This document shows, piece by piece, positions 1-11,639 of a DNA stretch of 64,000 bases. Position 1 is the first letter of the stretch. Each line of letters opens with the position of its first letter. Source of the DNA: Symbiodinium natans (Eukaryota > Sar > Dinophyceae > Suessiales > Symbiodiniaceae). The notes beneath the pieces were generated by a model. That model ran no database searches, had not been told where the DNA came from, and worked only from the letters and a program-made list of their open reading frames with translations. The stretch covers positions 62,001 to 126,000 of the forward strand of contig CAJNDS010000344.1 of assembly GCA_905221605.1 (NCBI GenBank), written 5' to 3'. The position numbers and the translations under genes were made by a program.

Positions 1-1852
1 GAAACCACCAAAAAAGGGTTAACAGACGGCTTGTACAAAATCGGAGCAGTGCCTTTACAATCCATACCCACCTCCAACTAATGTATCCGGGGGGGGGGGG
101 GGGATCCTTCCTTAATACATTACCCCCCCTGCCGTAATGTATCCCGACGGGGGGGTGTTCTATCGGGAGATTGGTCTGGAATGAACATGGAGAGAAAAAG
201 AAGCAAGGACTGGCTCGCAGCCTGCTTTGAACTAGGTGCTTTGTGGTGCTTTAAGCTGAGAGCTTCAATTTTGATAGTGTTTTCCTGTGAACAAGTAAAT
301 CTGGAGCCTGGCAACCCCCCCCAGGATACATTCATGATTTCCATAAGGAAAGAAGTCCGGTGAAATGTATACCGGGGGGGCCCCTGAAACAGCTTTAGCG
401 GTAGGTATTTTACAATCCTGTGAGTATCTGTCCGTCGTCGTCAGCAGCAGCAGCAGCAGTCATGACACCGTGAGATACTTTGAGCATCTTGAAATGTACG
501 TTGCATAAATCTCTTCACCAGGCATCGCTGACAAGTGAGCTGCGACAAAGCTTGGAGGCAGATGTATGGCGGTTGAGCCCGTTGAGCCGTTGAGCTGCAA
601 ATGTGCGACGGCAGTTGGAGTTTCCTGCGCAGGCCTACCCTCGGACCGTGACAAGCTGCTACCAGGAGCAGGGTCAGAAAGAACTCGTGGACGTGCAATC
701 GTTGTAGTACAGCATCGTACACATTGCAGGACTCTCAGGCGGAGCTGTGTGCTGACAGAGCTGGCGAGGAGCCAATTCTCGCACCACAATTCCGCACTGT
801 GCGAAGATTTTGGCATCCAGTGAATGAGGTGAATCAACTCACTACCAGCTTGAGGGAATGTCTGGATGCTTGTAGGATGAAAACTGCAAACAGCATGTCT
901 GCAGGACTTGCTCCAACATGTTGAATTTTTGGGCATCCTTGCACGGAACTGCTCCTCGACAAAAAAGGGCATCCACTGCAAATCCGACAGGTTCGTCCAT
1001 GCCGTTACCTGCTTTAACTCCTCCTACTTGGGAATGACTTACTTTCCACCGCTGATGTGTACCTGCTCACGGCAATGGTGTGACATGTCTGCTCGCAGCC
1101 TGATGCGTGACAGATCCGCCACAAGTACTGTAGAGTCCTTACCAAACGTGACATTCTCGAAGGCCGGCTTCTGAGAGGAATCTACCCCGCCTCCCGATTG
1201 CACTTTCTTGTGGCGTTCGCTTCTTTCGTCGGTTTGACGAACTGTGCGGCCGCACAAGGCCATAGTGATATTGAGGATGCTCAAAGCTTTCAGCGCGCAA
1301 CTTGGCAGGTAATCAGCCGATAGCGCCAGCAGCTTCACACAGGTGATCCAAACCTTAGCTAAGGCAGCCTCGCCTTGCTGTTTTGACACGCACACTGTCA
1401 GCAGCTGCCGTGGATTTATTCCACTTTGGATTGGACGCTGAGCAGTCAATAAGCTACTTCGGGAAAGGTTCACAATCATCGTGATGTTTCCTGCCATAAG
1501 TTGTTACAGTGGAACTGAACCCATGTGGCAATGACTCGTTACGACCGGCTGCGCGTTGCGCTTGACTTGCTACAAGCACCAAAGGTGTTCTTGTCCGTCT
1601 TTGCAGCATTTGCGGCAGCCTGATTGCAATTGAACTGGACAGCTGCTCCGCAACCTCAAACATACGACATGAATCTGTCTTGGACGGACCGATTTGACAT
1701 GCCGAAGTTGCTTAGCGAACTTGGCGATACTAGAACAGCACAGTATTCTGCTCTACGAACGGAGCGGCCTGACATAGGATTTAGAAGCAACTTGAACCGT
1801 CGAAGCTCATGGAATGTTACAACAAGTCATTTTTTGTTTGGCCGCTGCTAAG
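1..1852. other. Region without a callable gene
   Basis: Nothing here could be assigned. Open frames exist on both strands, for example a - strand frame at about 1040-1180 and overlapping + and - frames at about 730-980. None has a recognisable domain, and AG|G acceptors do not select one strand. The region holds a 15-nt G run (89-103), a short CAG/GTC repeat (about 434-459) and GC-rich G/C tracts. The transmembrane segments S1-S4 expected upstream of the channel pore at 1853 were looked for here on the + strand and not found. They may sit in unrecognised small exons or before the window. Confidence 0.4.
89..103. repeat. Poly-G run (15 nt)
   Basis: Fifteen consecutive G. Similar runs recur at 7209-7219, 7346-7355, 26118-26142 (interrupted by TTT), 31178-31190 and 36906-36922, and as poly-C at 29278-29286. 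They are a general feature of the non-coding DNA here. Confidence 0.9.
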
Positions 1853-3441
1853 GTGATGGGTACGGCCTTCTTTGGAGAAGACGAGGTGAAGTTCTCCACC
1901 TTGGACCGGGCAGCCAGCGTCTTATTCTTCGCTCTGATGGGCGAAGTGCAGTGGACATCCATCGCCACTTGGCACAAGATGCGGACGGCGCTCAAGGCTT
2001 CGGGCTTAACTTTGGGGTGTTGGTGCGCTGAACTATTTTCTCCTGGGGTAGGATTCTGGAGGAGGCGGAGGACTCGAAAGTTCTGATGATTTGTGCGTTG
2101 CGACTTTATCAGGACAGCTTGGGACGCCCTGTCGCGCTCCTTTTCTTCGGAGCCTTCCAGTTCGTCCCGAGCTTGGTGCTGCAGAGCCAATGTCGGCCCA
2201 AATCTGTACACACTACTTACTACAGAGGCACGCCATGTCACACGCTCCTTTTTTCTAGTGCTGAGTTGCCTTCAACCCCCACCCCCCCACCCGCAATTTA
2301 ATAGTCCCCCCCATTCGATTAACAAAACCAAATTCCCAGAGAAAGACTATGGCGAAGAGAGCTGTCCAAAGTCCAAACCGATTCAAGTGCGAGGGTCATT
2401 TCTGACATCAAAACCACTCTTCGCGAAACCCTGGGGTGCCCCCCATTTTGGTCCTAAATCCTAAACGAGGCCCGGAAGAGGCCCAGAAGAGGCCGGAAGA
2501 GACTTGCCCCAGGACAGGCTCAAAAAAGGCCAGAACTTTTTGAAAGCGGGACTTCCCCTGTAAAACCCAAACCCTCTGCAAGTATGTTTTTTTTCGCCCC
2601 CCTGCCGGAAAGATTGAATCAATCAAGACGTGGGGGCTGATTCTTGGCAAGTGAACATTGCTGTAGGTCGGCCTTCTGCTGATGCTCAACATGCTCATCG
2701 CCATCATGATGGATATCTATGCATGCACAAAGAGTTGTGCCACGAGGAGCATCCGCATTGAGTAAGCAGACTAAGCCGCAGCTGCTGGCTCAAGGCATTC
2801 ATGTCCTGTAACTTTGGCAGAATTTCTTGAAGTTCTTGGAAGTTTCCAGGAGTGAACCTTTGTGGACGTCACTCTGGGAGGTGGCCGTGCGCAACTGGGA
2901 AGTGTTCAAGGGCCGCGAAGTTTCACTGCACAAGCTGCTCAAGATGATGGCAGCCTGACTTAGCACATAGAGGTAAAGAGCAAACATAACTACCACTGAA
3001 TGTTGCTTCCAGTTGTCTTAAATTACAAAGCTGCCATATGCTTAGGAGAAGCAGAAGGGGCCGCAGATATTTGAGAGTGAGGAGATCGTCACGGCACAGG
3101 AACTCTCCATTACCACTGTTCAGGGCGCTTCGAAAGTTGACAGGATTCCGGGTTGATGCATTGGAATCATTGGAACCGTTACGTTCGGCCCGGCTTCCAT
3201 CCTTCTTGTGCTGAGTCGAATCCATGCGAATCCTTTTTGCATTTTCCACAAGGAGTGTTGAGGCGTCATGCTGCTTTCTTTTTCAAGTGCATGGAAAGCC
3301 GCGCTCGTACATGACCACAAAGTTGTGAATCGGATTTGCTTGTCAGTCTTCCCTTCTTGCCGGAATTGCATCTAGGACTTGATGAAGTGGGGCATTGGCC
3401 TCAAATCCGATCAAGCAGAGAGGAGCAGCACCCCCTGTTGC
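1853..3441 (+). CDS. Polycystin/TRP-like cation channel, pore to C-terminal tail (partial, multi-exon)
   Basis: This is part of a membrane ion channel of the polycystin (PKD)/TRP group. Exons read as 1853-1996, 2113-2175, 2667-2761, 2850-2952, 3046-3135 and 3376-3441, all starting after AG|G, with compatible phases throughout. Donors are GC (1997), GT (2176), GTAAGC (2762), GC (2953), GT (3136) and GT (3442). Exon 1 has the pore segment: FFGEDEVKFSTL, then ASVLFFALMGEVQW, as in the FG..(D/E)xF.T...A...LF..L.G(E/D) pattern of polycystins. Exon 2 is the first half of the last helix (LLFFGAFQFVPSL). Exon 3 continues with LLLMLNMLIAIMMDIY, matching the family LLNMxxAIIxDxY motif. Exon 4 (PLWTSLWEVAVRNW...GREVSLHKLL) resembles the cytosolic tail of protist polycystins. 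The selective ion cannot be read. The N-terminus is missing, and the later exons are less certain. A TRP or other six-helix channel is the alternative. Confidence 0.75.
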
Positions 3442-3550
3442 GTGTAAAGGCATGCGGTCAGTTTGTATGCGACTGTGTGGTAGTCAGACCAGATCTGGTG
3501 ATGCCATGCGCAATGCCATTCGCAGCCCATTTTCGCCGCTGTATATGGAG

Positions 3551-4370
3551 GATCCTCGTCCACGCCCTGGTGAACTACAGAAGGCAGCAGGACACAGAGG
3601 GGTTGTTGTAGTCGATAAGGCTGCTGGCTGGAAATCATTACATCCTGCGCAGCCTGCCTTGGGCACCACGATGGCACAGCAACCGCAGCAACGATGGGTA
3701 GCTTTTTTTGTATGGCTGCAGATCAGAGTCCTGCCGAGTAGAGAAAGTAAGTTATGAGCCGCAGCTCGTTTCCGCCCATGGAGGGACTGAGGGCTTGAGG
3801 TCACGCTGAAAGTCTACAAGTACTTACGAGCATGTTCGATCCGTAGTTGGTTCGAAGGAGGAGCCAGTTGGCATGGAAGAAGTTCTGCATGCTGCCAATG
3901 CAGCTCGGCGATTTCGGTTTTCAAGTTTAGCTTTCACTTGGTGCGTGAGCCCCATGCAGCCAGAAGATCAAGCTTTGGCCACTAGGCTTGAGCGCCGAAG
4001 CACACCTCGAAATGTCAGCCACTGTGGCGCGGTACTTCAGGAAACTCTGGCCAACGTTGCGGCATTATCTGAGCTTCTGGAACGTGTCGATCAGCACACG
4101 ACTTGCAACCAAGGCCTGCAAGATTTCACACCCATCTTGCAGTTTGTCTGACCCAGTTGCGACTTAGCCTCATGCCCTGATGCCCTGAAGGCTGCCAACA
4201 AGAGTCTGCACAGCCTGTGGCACAAAGGCAATGCAGAGCCTGCCAAGATTTTTCTGATGTTTTGCCAGAAGGAAGGCGGGGGTCTACTCCCACTGCCAGC
4301 GTCTTTGTTGCATCAAGGCCGAGGCACAGCACAACAGTGTGCTCTCATCGTAGGGCACATAGATTGACGC
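3551..4370 (+). CDS. Probable C-terminal exons following the channel gene (unrecognised)
   Basis: Exon-like segments on + continue the phase series of the channel gene: 3551-3583 (DPRPRPGELQK, GC donor), 3858-3907 (EEPVGMEEVLHAANAAR, GC donor) and 3986 to about 4120. The last starts by completing the split Arg codon and contains the helical stretch VLQETLANVAALSELLERVD. A further frame from 4191 has AANKSLHSLWHKGNAEPAK and GGGLLPLPASLLHQ and ends at a TGA near 4368. The helical part could be a C-terminal coiled coil of the channel, as polycystins often have, but no family match was recognised. Alternatively a new gene begins around 3.5 kb. No spliced-leader acceptor was identified to separate the two. 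Confidence 0.4.
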
Positions 4371-4659
4371 ATTTTGCCGAAGTTGGGATGCGGATGGAAG
4401 TCAATGGGGTCAGCATCTAAAGTTCTAAAGCAAATCAGTATTTTTCTCTCAAGGTCATTTTGCAATGAACATCGGCGCCAACATCGCCACATACCGAGAG
4501 CAGAGCATGGAAAGCCCGCATCCACTGCCTACACTGCTCACAGCGCAGCGAGAGGAGCGGAATCCCAGCTGCAGCGAGATAGTGACGGCCCTTTCGGACT
4601 GCAATTTCCAGGGTTCTAGGTGGCCTCGTCATGCCCTGAATTGCTGGGGTTGCGGCACA

Positions 4660-5115
4660 GGCTGATTCAGCCAGTGGCTGTTTAGTGGCAAGCTGCTTGA
4701 ACATGCTGCTGGCAACTCGCAGGCTGCCTCGCGGAGCAGGCTCCCAGAAGGCACAGCAAAACACGAGCGAGTTTTTGCTCCAACGTGCACTGCGTTGGGC
4801 GAGTTTCGTCTTGTCCTCAGGCGCATGACGACACAGGATTATTGAGGATGTGAGGTCTGCCAATGGCCGCTGTTTTGGAATGACCCAGAGGCAGCAACGC
4901 AGCTGCCATGCAGATGCTGCCGCTACGTACCTGTGAATTTAAAGTTTTTGCGTCTCTTATTACGTCTCTGCTTTCATGTTTGGAGAATTGGTAGTGCAAG
5001 GTGCCGCAAAAGCTGCCCCAAGCCTAACGTCTGCTCGGAAAGCAGCCTTGTACAGCGGTCGACTGTATCTCCAAAGAACGCTGGAGCCACTGCACGGCAG
5101 ACAGCTGATGTAAAG
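4660..5115 (+). CDS. Exon-like segments, unrecognised
   Basis: Two stretches look coding on +. From about 4660 to 4840 two frames are both open. One runs from an AG|G acceptor at about 4660, contains SEFLLQRALRWASFVLSS and ends at a GC donor. The other has LEHAAGNSQAASRSRLPEG. From about 5000 to 5108 a frame contains SARKAALYSGRLYLQRTLEP and ends at AT|GTAAAG. No domain was recognised, and the choice of frame in the first segment is not settled. An antisense frame over 4435-4863 looks like a shadow. Confidence 0.3.
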
Positions 5116-5559
5116 CAGGATGGAGATGCCTCGAAAGTACAGGCGGCGTAGCACAGCCGGTACATGGAAGCTAGTCACATCTGCGGTGGGCAACCTGCCA
5201 AGTGTTCCAGCACGTACCGATCACCCTCATACTATTGAAATATGGCGGACTACTGTCTCAGTGGGGGATGTTGAGCTGGAACACGTAAATTACCTTGCAA
5301 GACCGTGGCCCCGCCCCGGCCTGCACTGTTGCAGAATGGTTCCTGCTCACTCGTTACTTTCTCGCAGAGCCTGGTGTATCGACATGAATCATGGCAGCAT
5401 GGCAGGCCGCAGGCAGGCTGATGCACATCTGATGCACATCAACAACCAGCTGGAAAAAATGAACAGGAATTCCGAGCCGAGCGTTTCTTTCCTTGCGCCA
5501 GATGTACTTTTCCGGGCCGACAGTCGTTGCAGATAGTTGTCTGCTACAGATTGCTACAG

Positions 5560-7073
5560 GTCCTCAGTGAACGAGGAGCGGTGGAAGCTCTTCGTTGAGG
5601 CGTTCGGTGATTTTTCGCCCCTGAGCAGATTTCAAGGGTAGCTGCGGCAGCTCTACAAGATCCGGGTCACAGTCCCGTGCCTGCCAGCCAAGGAAGCAAT
5701 CCAAGAAGGGGTTGACACGATTTATGAAGGCCTGGTGAGCACTGCAGCGCACGGCTGCTGACGGGAAGCAGCTTCCTTTTACTTATCGGAACCACAGCGG
5801 CATTGAAGGAGTGCCCACCCATGGCGCTAAGCCCTAGCGCCATGGGTGGGCACTCCTTCAACGCCGCCGCTAGGCTGCATCCCTGCGGTCACATGCTGGG
5901 TCGGTCGATGTCCATTTTTGCTTTCGGTGGCGTTCTGCTGGAGCACAATGGAGCGCACATCTTATTGCTCAGCCCCGCGATCGGCGGGTGGTGGGGTGGG
6001 GGTTCTTTGTCCACTTGTTGCTGTCCGTGCTTGTTCCCTTCTGGGAACGTTGTTACCTTTATCCCTGCTTCGTATATGTTAGCCCAAAAGCGTGGCCTTA
6101 GCCTTATTTGTTGCATAGATGTGCTTGCGGTGGCGTTCCAGCAGTCACATCTTTCTAATGGGCCCTCCTTTCCTGTCCCTTGCCCTTCGAGTGGTGCCAA
6201 CTAGTCGCTGTCGGCAACTGCTTTCCACCTTGATCCTGTGACCACTGACGTCATGTGATGCCCAATCTGCGGTTGGTGGCCACGATTCTGCGATGACATC
6301 TTCGGGATGCGGCCATTGCGCAATACTGTTCTGTGCTGGTATGTGCTAGCAATGCTGCTGTAGTGGTGCCAGTGCCTTACCATGATGTGTTTTTGTATGT
6401 GAAACTGCGAAACCTCGTAAGGCATCTTTTGAAAAATCATGCAATAGTGACATACTGGTATCGAGTGATCCATATACTCGAATAAGATTGCCAATGCTAC
6501 CTGCAGGTTCTAAATATCTATTTAACATTCTTGATGTCCGACGTGACCCACCAATAGTTGAATATATTAGATTTTTCTACTGATCTCCAAGGCTAGCACT
6601 ACAAAACCTCCCGTTGCTGAGCCAGGATGTGCGGGGTTTTGGATGCTCTACGATTGATGTTGCATCGGCTCCCCCACTACATTTGTACCATTCGCGGAGA
6701 TAACGCCCAGTTCTGATTGGTTGCTGGTACATTTGTGTTGAAAAGACGCTCTTCTTCGTGAAGGCAATGCACGCCGTGATCGAGACGGGAGAGGCTTTGC
6801 CAGCCTGAGACCGAGTGATGCTTCACAACTTACGGTATGTACGCCAGGCGCTACTCATGCTTCAAGTGGACGTAGACTTCCAAACAGGGTACAGATCCCA
6901 CCCAGCATGCAGTCTTTTCACACCCCTTATTGCTCGAAGCTCGCTGCGTGACCTCATGGGCGAACATGCAGCCAGTTGAGTGGCAGGAGGTGCTTACTTG
7001 ACCATCAGCTTGAAGAATTCAGCCTTCGAGTCCCATGTAGGTCCGTCTTGACGAAATTGAACGAGCATACAAC
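5560..7073 (+). CDS. Unrecognised gene, phase-compatible exons (partial)
   Basis: A chain of exons on + fits together by phase and AG|G acceptors: 5560-5637 (NEERWKLFVEAFGDFSPL), a segment ending at 5734 (LYKIRVTVPCLPAKEAIQEG then GTGAGC donor), 6764-6793 (AMHAVIETGE, GC donor), 6888-6989 (HPLLLEARCVTSWANMQPVE, GT donor) and 7041-7073 (VRLDEIERAYN, GT donor). The last four join in phase 0. Between the first two, the same reading frame continues but meets a TAG at 5639-5641, so either a small exon or intron is missed or the frame is broken. The composition is that of a soluble globular protein. No family was recognised and the start is unknown. Confidence 0.45.
5803..5861. repeat. Perfect 27-bp-arm palindrome (5-nt loop)
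   Basis: Arms 5803-5829 and 5835-5861 are exact reverse complements, separated by AGCCC. An imperfect extension (AGCGGC at 5795-5800 against GCCGCT at 5865-5870) lengthens the stem with one small bulge. It lies inside the proposed 1029-bp intron 5735-6763. It could be a folded-back mobile element remnant or a small-RNA hairpin; the sequence alone does not decide. Confidence 0.95.
5862..6763. other. Intronic/non-coding stretch
   Basis: No exon-like segment was recognised. The second half (about 6200-6640) is richer in A/T than the surroundings. It falls within the proposed intron 5735-6763. Confidence 0.35.
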
Positions 7074-7760
7074 GTAGAACAAAGCCTAGTGCAACGTAGA
7101 AGGCGAATTGTAAACGCTTGCGTGCGCCGCCTCAGCAGCCGGGCCAGCCCACAGGAAAGGAGGAAAGAGGGCCTCAAAAAAAGGGGAGGGGGGTCTCACG
7201 GTGGGTCGGGGGGGGGGGGTTTCAAGGGAGGTCACACGCAGGAGGGTAGGTACAGCAAGTCAGTGCATTTTGGAGCGCCTTCTCGAAAGGTGCCGCAGAC
7301 AGGCGGGACTCCCCGCGGCATCGATTTGCAGCTCCTCCAAGCATGGGGGGGGGGGGGTTCCACAGGGCAGGGGGTGTGCGTCACAAAATTTGGCGAAGGC
7401 TTGGGTTAGACCGGATCCGTGTCTGCTTGTTCCAAACGCTTCTCGGCCGGAAGCCGAGGCGAATAAACTGCAAACTGTAAAGCCGCGCCTGTTCCGCCGT
7501 TAGCTCCAAGGTTTGGCGGCACAAAAAGGATCGTGGTTTGAAGGCCCTGACAGAGCAAGCTTCCCAGCTTATCCCAGCTGCGGCTCCTAGGCGATGGGGC
7601 GGCTGCAGTTGCAGCATGCCACTGCATGTTGCAGCATGTTGCAGCCGAGGCCGGTGTCTTTGAAGCTTCGGAACTTGGCAAGCCCAGCCCCTGGACAGTT
7701 TCTGACAGACCTGACAGTTTTTGATTTGTTGGAACGGGGTTGAACTTGCCTGACCTTGAG

Positions 7761-8130
7761 GTGGCATCATCGGATGTCCCTTGCTGGAGATGCATTTGCC
7801 GAAGCAAGTGCCTGCTTTGTCAGCAACCCCTTCATGCTTGCAACAAAGCTGCAGTTGTTTCAGCGCCAGATACTGATTCCACACAGTGTCGAACAAATAT
7901 GCTTGCCTGCCTTGTGCGAGTGCGAGCGTCGAAGCCACACAGTCCGTCCGATCGCGCAGGCAGAACTGTTAAACGTATCTGACGTAACTGGCCAGGTTGC
8001 AGTTGAGCCTTTGGTTCAGCTCGCAGATCTCTCGAACTTTCTCACCAAGGCTGGCAACATTTTGGTAGGGAATTTAGCGGATCTAGCGATTGAGAGCATC
8101 AGGAATTGCAGTCTCAACTCATGCTGCAGC
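7761..8130 (+). CDS. Exon-like open frame, unrecognised
   Basis: An AG|G acceptor at 7759-7761 opens a + frame of about 120 codons containing HRMSLAGDAFAEASACFVSN, QRQILIPHSVEQICLPALCE and VQLADLSNFLTKAGNILVGN. It probably contains more than one exon, because it runs past several GT/GC donor candidates. A second + frame over the first part is Cys-rich (CWRC..C..KCLLC) and could be read as a zinc-binding stretch. No family was recognised and the frame choice is open. Confidence 0.3.
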
Positions 8131-11100
8131 TTGCTTTCAGCCCCCTAACCCTTTGGCAGCGAATCTGGCATGACACACTGATGCGAGTACATAAAGTACT
8201 TGGGCAAAAGCGAGTTCGTTGTTCATACATGAGGTCACGCCATGCATTGATGATGCATATCTCCAATTTTGTCATCGCCTCATCGGCAGTGGCCTTAGGT
8301 GGTTGCTGTCCGTGACTGCGCGGTTGAGAAGTGGCGTCCCGTGAGACCAGGAAACAAGATATGGGACCATCAAAAAGACAAAATCTATGAGGCCAGTATG
8401 TTCGGCTCCCGTCCTCGGAAATGACCATGGTGCTTCAAAAATCATATCGCAAGTCATTGTGCTCAGGCAGTGGTGTCCCTGTGACACACCTGTTGAGGGA
8501 GTTTGGGTCGCCCTTGTAGGTGGTCGCCTTCGAAATTTTCAGCCTGGGGCTGCCCATCCCAGCTAGGGACCGAGTGAGCTTGACTGGCTCATCTTCTGAG
8601 TTGGCAGCAAGCGCTCAGCAAGCCCTGTGGCGGTTGACATCTAACCGTTAACCTGCGCACTATACTTGCCACCTGGTTCTTAACGGCCGTTTGCAAGATC
8701 TCGGCAAGGTTCACACAGTGCGTGCCGACGATGAGGACAACTCTCAGCACCTCGCTTGCACTCAGAGAGGGTTGTGCAGGGACGGCTTGAGTACTGTACT
8801 GGGAACTTACAGGCAGCTTGCATGGTTGAGAGGATACAGGACGAACGATACCACACAGTAACATGCACGCGACGAGCTCAGCTCAGTAGCTAGACTCGGC
8901 CACGCCGAGCACGCAAGTGGAACGACACAATTCACAATGAGGCTGTGCTTATCCTGCCCATCCAGAGTCATGTGCAATCAGGAATGGTCTTAAGATGCTA
9001 GTAGGCTCCCACAAAAGATTTGGAAATTGGAAACCTGAAATCGAACGAAAGCAGGAATTAACAAAGGATTAAACGACAGCATTTTGGGCTAAAAAGTGCA
9101 CGACGGCTGTCTTGGGCACATCTCCTTGCATATGCACAGGAAGGCCGGTGGCTCCTGTGAATTCTGCTGTCAGGTCTTGGCTTCTGGCAAACCGTAGCTA
9201 CTCGGTGATGTCGATTTCCGAAGACGTCCCCGACCTGGAGTTGAAGGTGGCAGGGCGCCGAGACTGTTGTACCTGGCTTGTATCGAAGTCCTGTGGACTT
9301 TAAGTTATTTGATAATATGCGTGTCGAGGCTCTGAACCAGCTTCAAGCGTTGACTCGAGCAGAAGATTTCGTGGCCACTCTCGTCCGGCGCTTCAGCGAA
9401 CAGGTCAAGCCGAGGTTGCAGGATTTGCACCTTAGGCCCTTGCAGTATCTGTTGCTTTCTTTTTCTGCAAAACGATTTTGCTGAGGACTCGCTCGAACAG
9501 ATGGCTGAAACGGAGGCAAGGTGTCAGCCGCAACCAGTGCATGGCTTGCAGCTTTTGAACCTCTCGTGGGTTGAACTTCGACAAACAGGATGTAGTAGCG
9601 AGATCATGCTATATCTAGGTAGCAGCCAAATCAACTTGTAGTTGATCTCATGACGGTGACCACGAGGCTCAAACAAGCTCGGAAGAGAAGACGGAGGCTT
9701 GCATGTCATCATGTTCTTTAAAGTTGTCGCCGAAAGCTGCCGACTCGCATAGATTACATATGCATGCTCATGTATGTGCGCATATACGTATCTTGCCTTC
9801 TACTGCAGCAGCACCGAATGGCCGTGTTAGTTTGTTAGACAGACCATCGCTTCTTCCGTTGGTTTGTTTTTTGCCCCGAGGCTGTATTGCTTGATTTCTC
9901 AATGTACGTACGGACTCGAGGGAGCTGTATTTACAGATGTTTTGCTTCATTACTTTTTTCCGACACTCAGGAAGGGCTAGGATCTGGGATGCTTGTTTTG
10001 CCGATAGTTCGTTGCAAGGTTTGGCCCGGGACCTCTTTGACAGGTCTGCCATGCTTTATCTAGACTGCAAATCATACATACATAGAATTAAAGTACAGCA
10101 TCTTGAGATACAACTTAGACCAAATGTCCACGTTCTTCTTTGTTCCAAACACAGCAAACTGCTGCGCCTCCACGCGTTTAGCTTGATTTGCTGGTTTTTA
10201 CAACATGGTCATCTGCGTTGCTTTTCGAGACCTGCGCAGGCGCAAGCTCCAACCACGTGTGTAGCTGAGTCGGGAGACGTGAAGAAGCCACGCAGCCTGG
10301 CAAAGCGAAGTGCATCATGCTTACAATCAATGCAGCCGCCGAGGTCCGAAGATGCCAAGAAGAAAGCACCGAGCTTGTTGCCATGCAGCACACATGACAT
10401 ATAAGACATCATTGGCATGTTGCTGTGGTTTGTTTGTATGACACTGTACAGTTTCGCGGCCGATGAGGTCATGCAGCTGGCATCTCAACGTCCCACGCAG
10501 GAGGGCAACTAGAACTTAAAACTTAAAAGACGGTGAAGAAGCGTCAGCAGCAGCAGGTCCTGGAACTCATCCGTGCCGAGAAGACCCGCTGTGCACACAG
10601 CCTAGTTCAGCTTCACCTCGTCTATCTAGTTGGCTTCGGATGCCTCTGTGACTCTACTTTGCGCTTCAACCGGCAGTCTAGAAGGCAATCGCTGGAGATA
10701 CCACGGAAGGTGGTGACGCTGCAGGTGTCTGACAGCCCAGCTACAGGGTGACAGCCCACAGAGAATCCGTGAACCCTGAATGTGGAAGGAAGTATATGAA
10801 GTTAAACACATGAGTGTACAGTCTTGTTTCGAGACTTTTGCACAAGCAAAGGAGCAAGCTGTGGATCCTTCAATGCGGGTCCGAGACTTATTCGGGTTTC
10901 GTGCTTTGTGACACTATATTTGGGAGATACTCATGTCGCGACAGATCGACTGTGGAGGGTGTTGCAACAGCAAATGTTCTGCCGACCTGTTCTCATGTTG
11001 CCATGGTTTTCGTGGCCTGGGTCTCAGGTGCACACCGTCATGATTGCCAGCACCTCATCGGTTCATAAATGCTTTATAGACTTAAACATTGTGCCCAGCT

Positions 11101-11622
11101 CGCTATAGTATAGAAGCTGCGAACAGTAGCAAATGCAGGAACATGTGCCTCTTGCATGTGGGGCAAGCTGTCCAGGCTGTCTCCGATGAGATTCCCTTCG
11201 AACTCTTTTGGCCCATGGTCAAAGATGACATTGTCCGTCACTTACGATTGCCGGCTACATTCCGTTCCACAAACACTGAGAAAGCGCGAGAGCGAGCAAA
11301 CCATGTGCAGGAGTGATTTGCGACATCTCTTAACCCAGCATGCATGCAGTTCCCCCATGATGGTCCCGCAGCGACGTGGTGCGAGGATAAGGTTTCAGAT
11401 ATGGCGATATGCCAAAGGAGGAAGCAACAGCAGGAATAGCAATGGCAATGATGCGAAGAGAGCCGCGGGAGTTGCATGTCCGCGGAACAGCGACAATGAT
11501 TGAGGTATATTGAGGTGTTTCGACAGTAGCTACTCAGTAGCTTGACCATCAAAGCCGTGGCTGTATGTCGCGAGTTCCGTGAGAAATGTAGAACAGACAA
11601 GGGAGGTGCACACGTGGAAATC

Positions 11623-11639
11623 AGAGAGAGAGAGAGAGA
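11623..11639. repeat. GA microsatellite
   Basis: Short (GA)n run of about 17 nt. Others lie at 13119-13145, 41420-41434 and 47513-47529. Confidence 0.9.

Noticed and set aside
1807-2241. 144-codon open frame on the - strand
   Set aside because: Antisense shadow of the channel pore exons, which have a recognisable family pattern.
3395-3757. GVVVVDKAAGWKSLHP resembles the start of pseudouridine synthases
   Set aside because: Only about 12 residues match, no second motif was found, and the likely exon in this frame ends before it at a GC donor.
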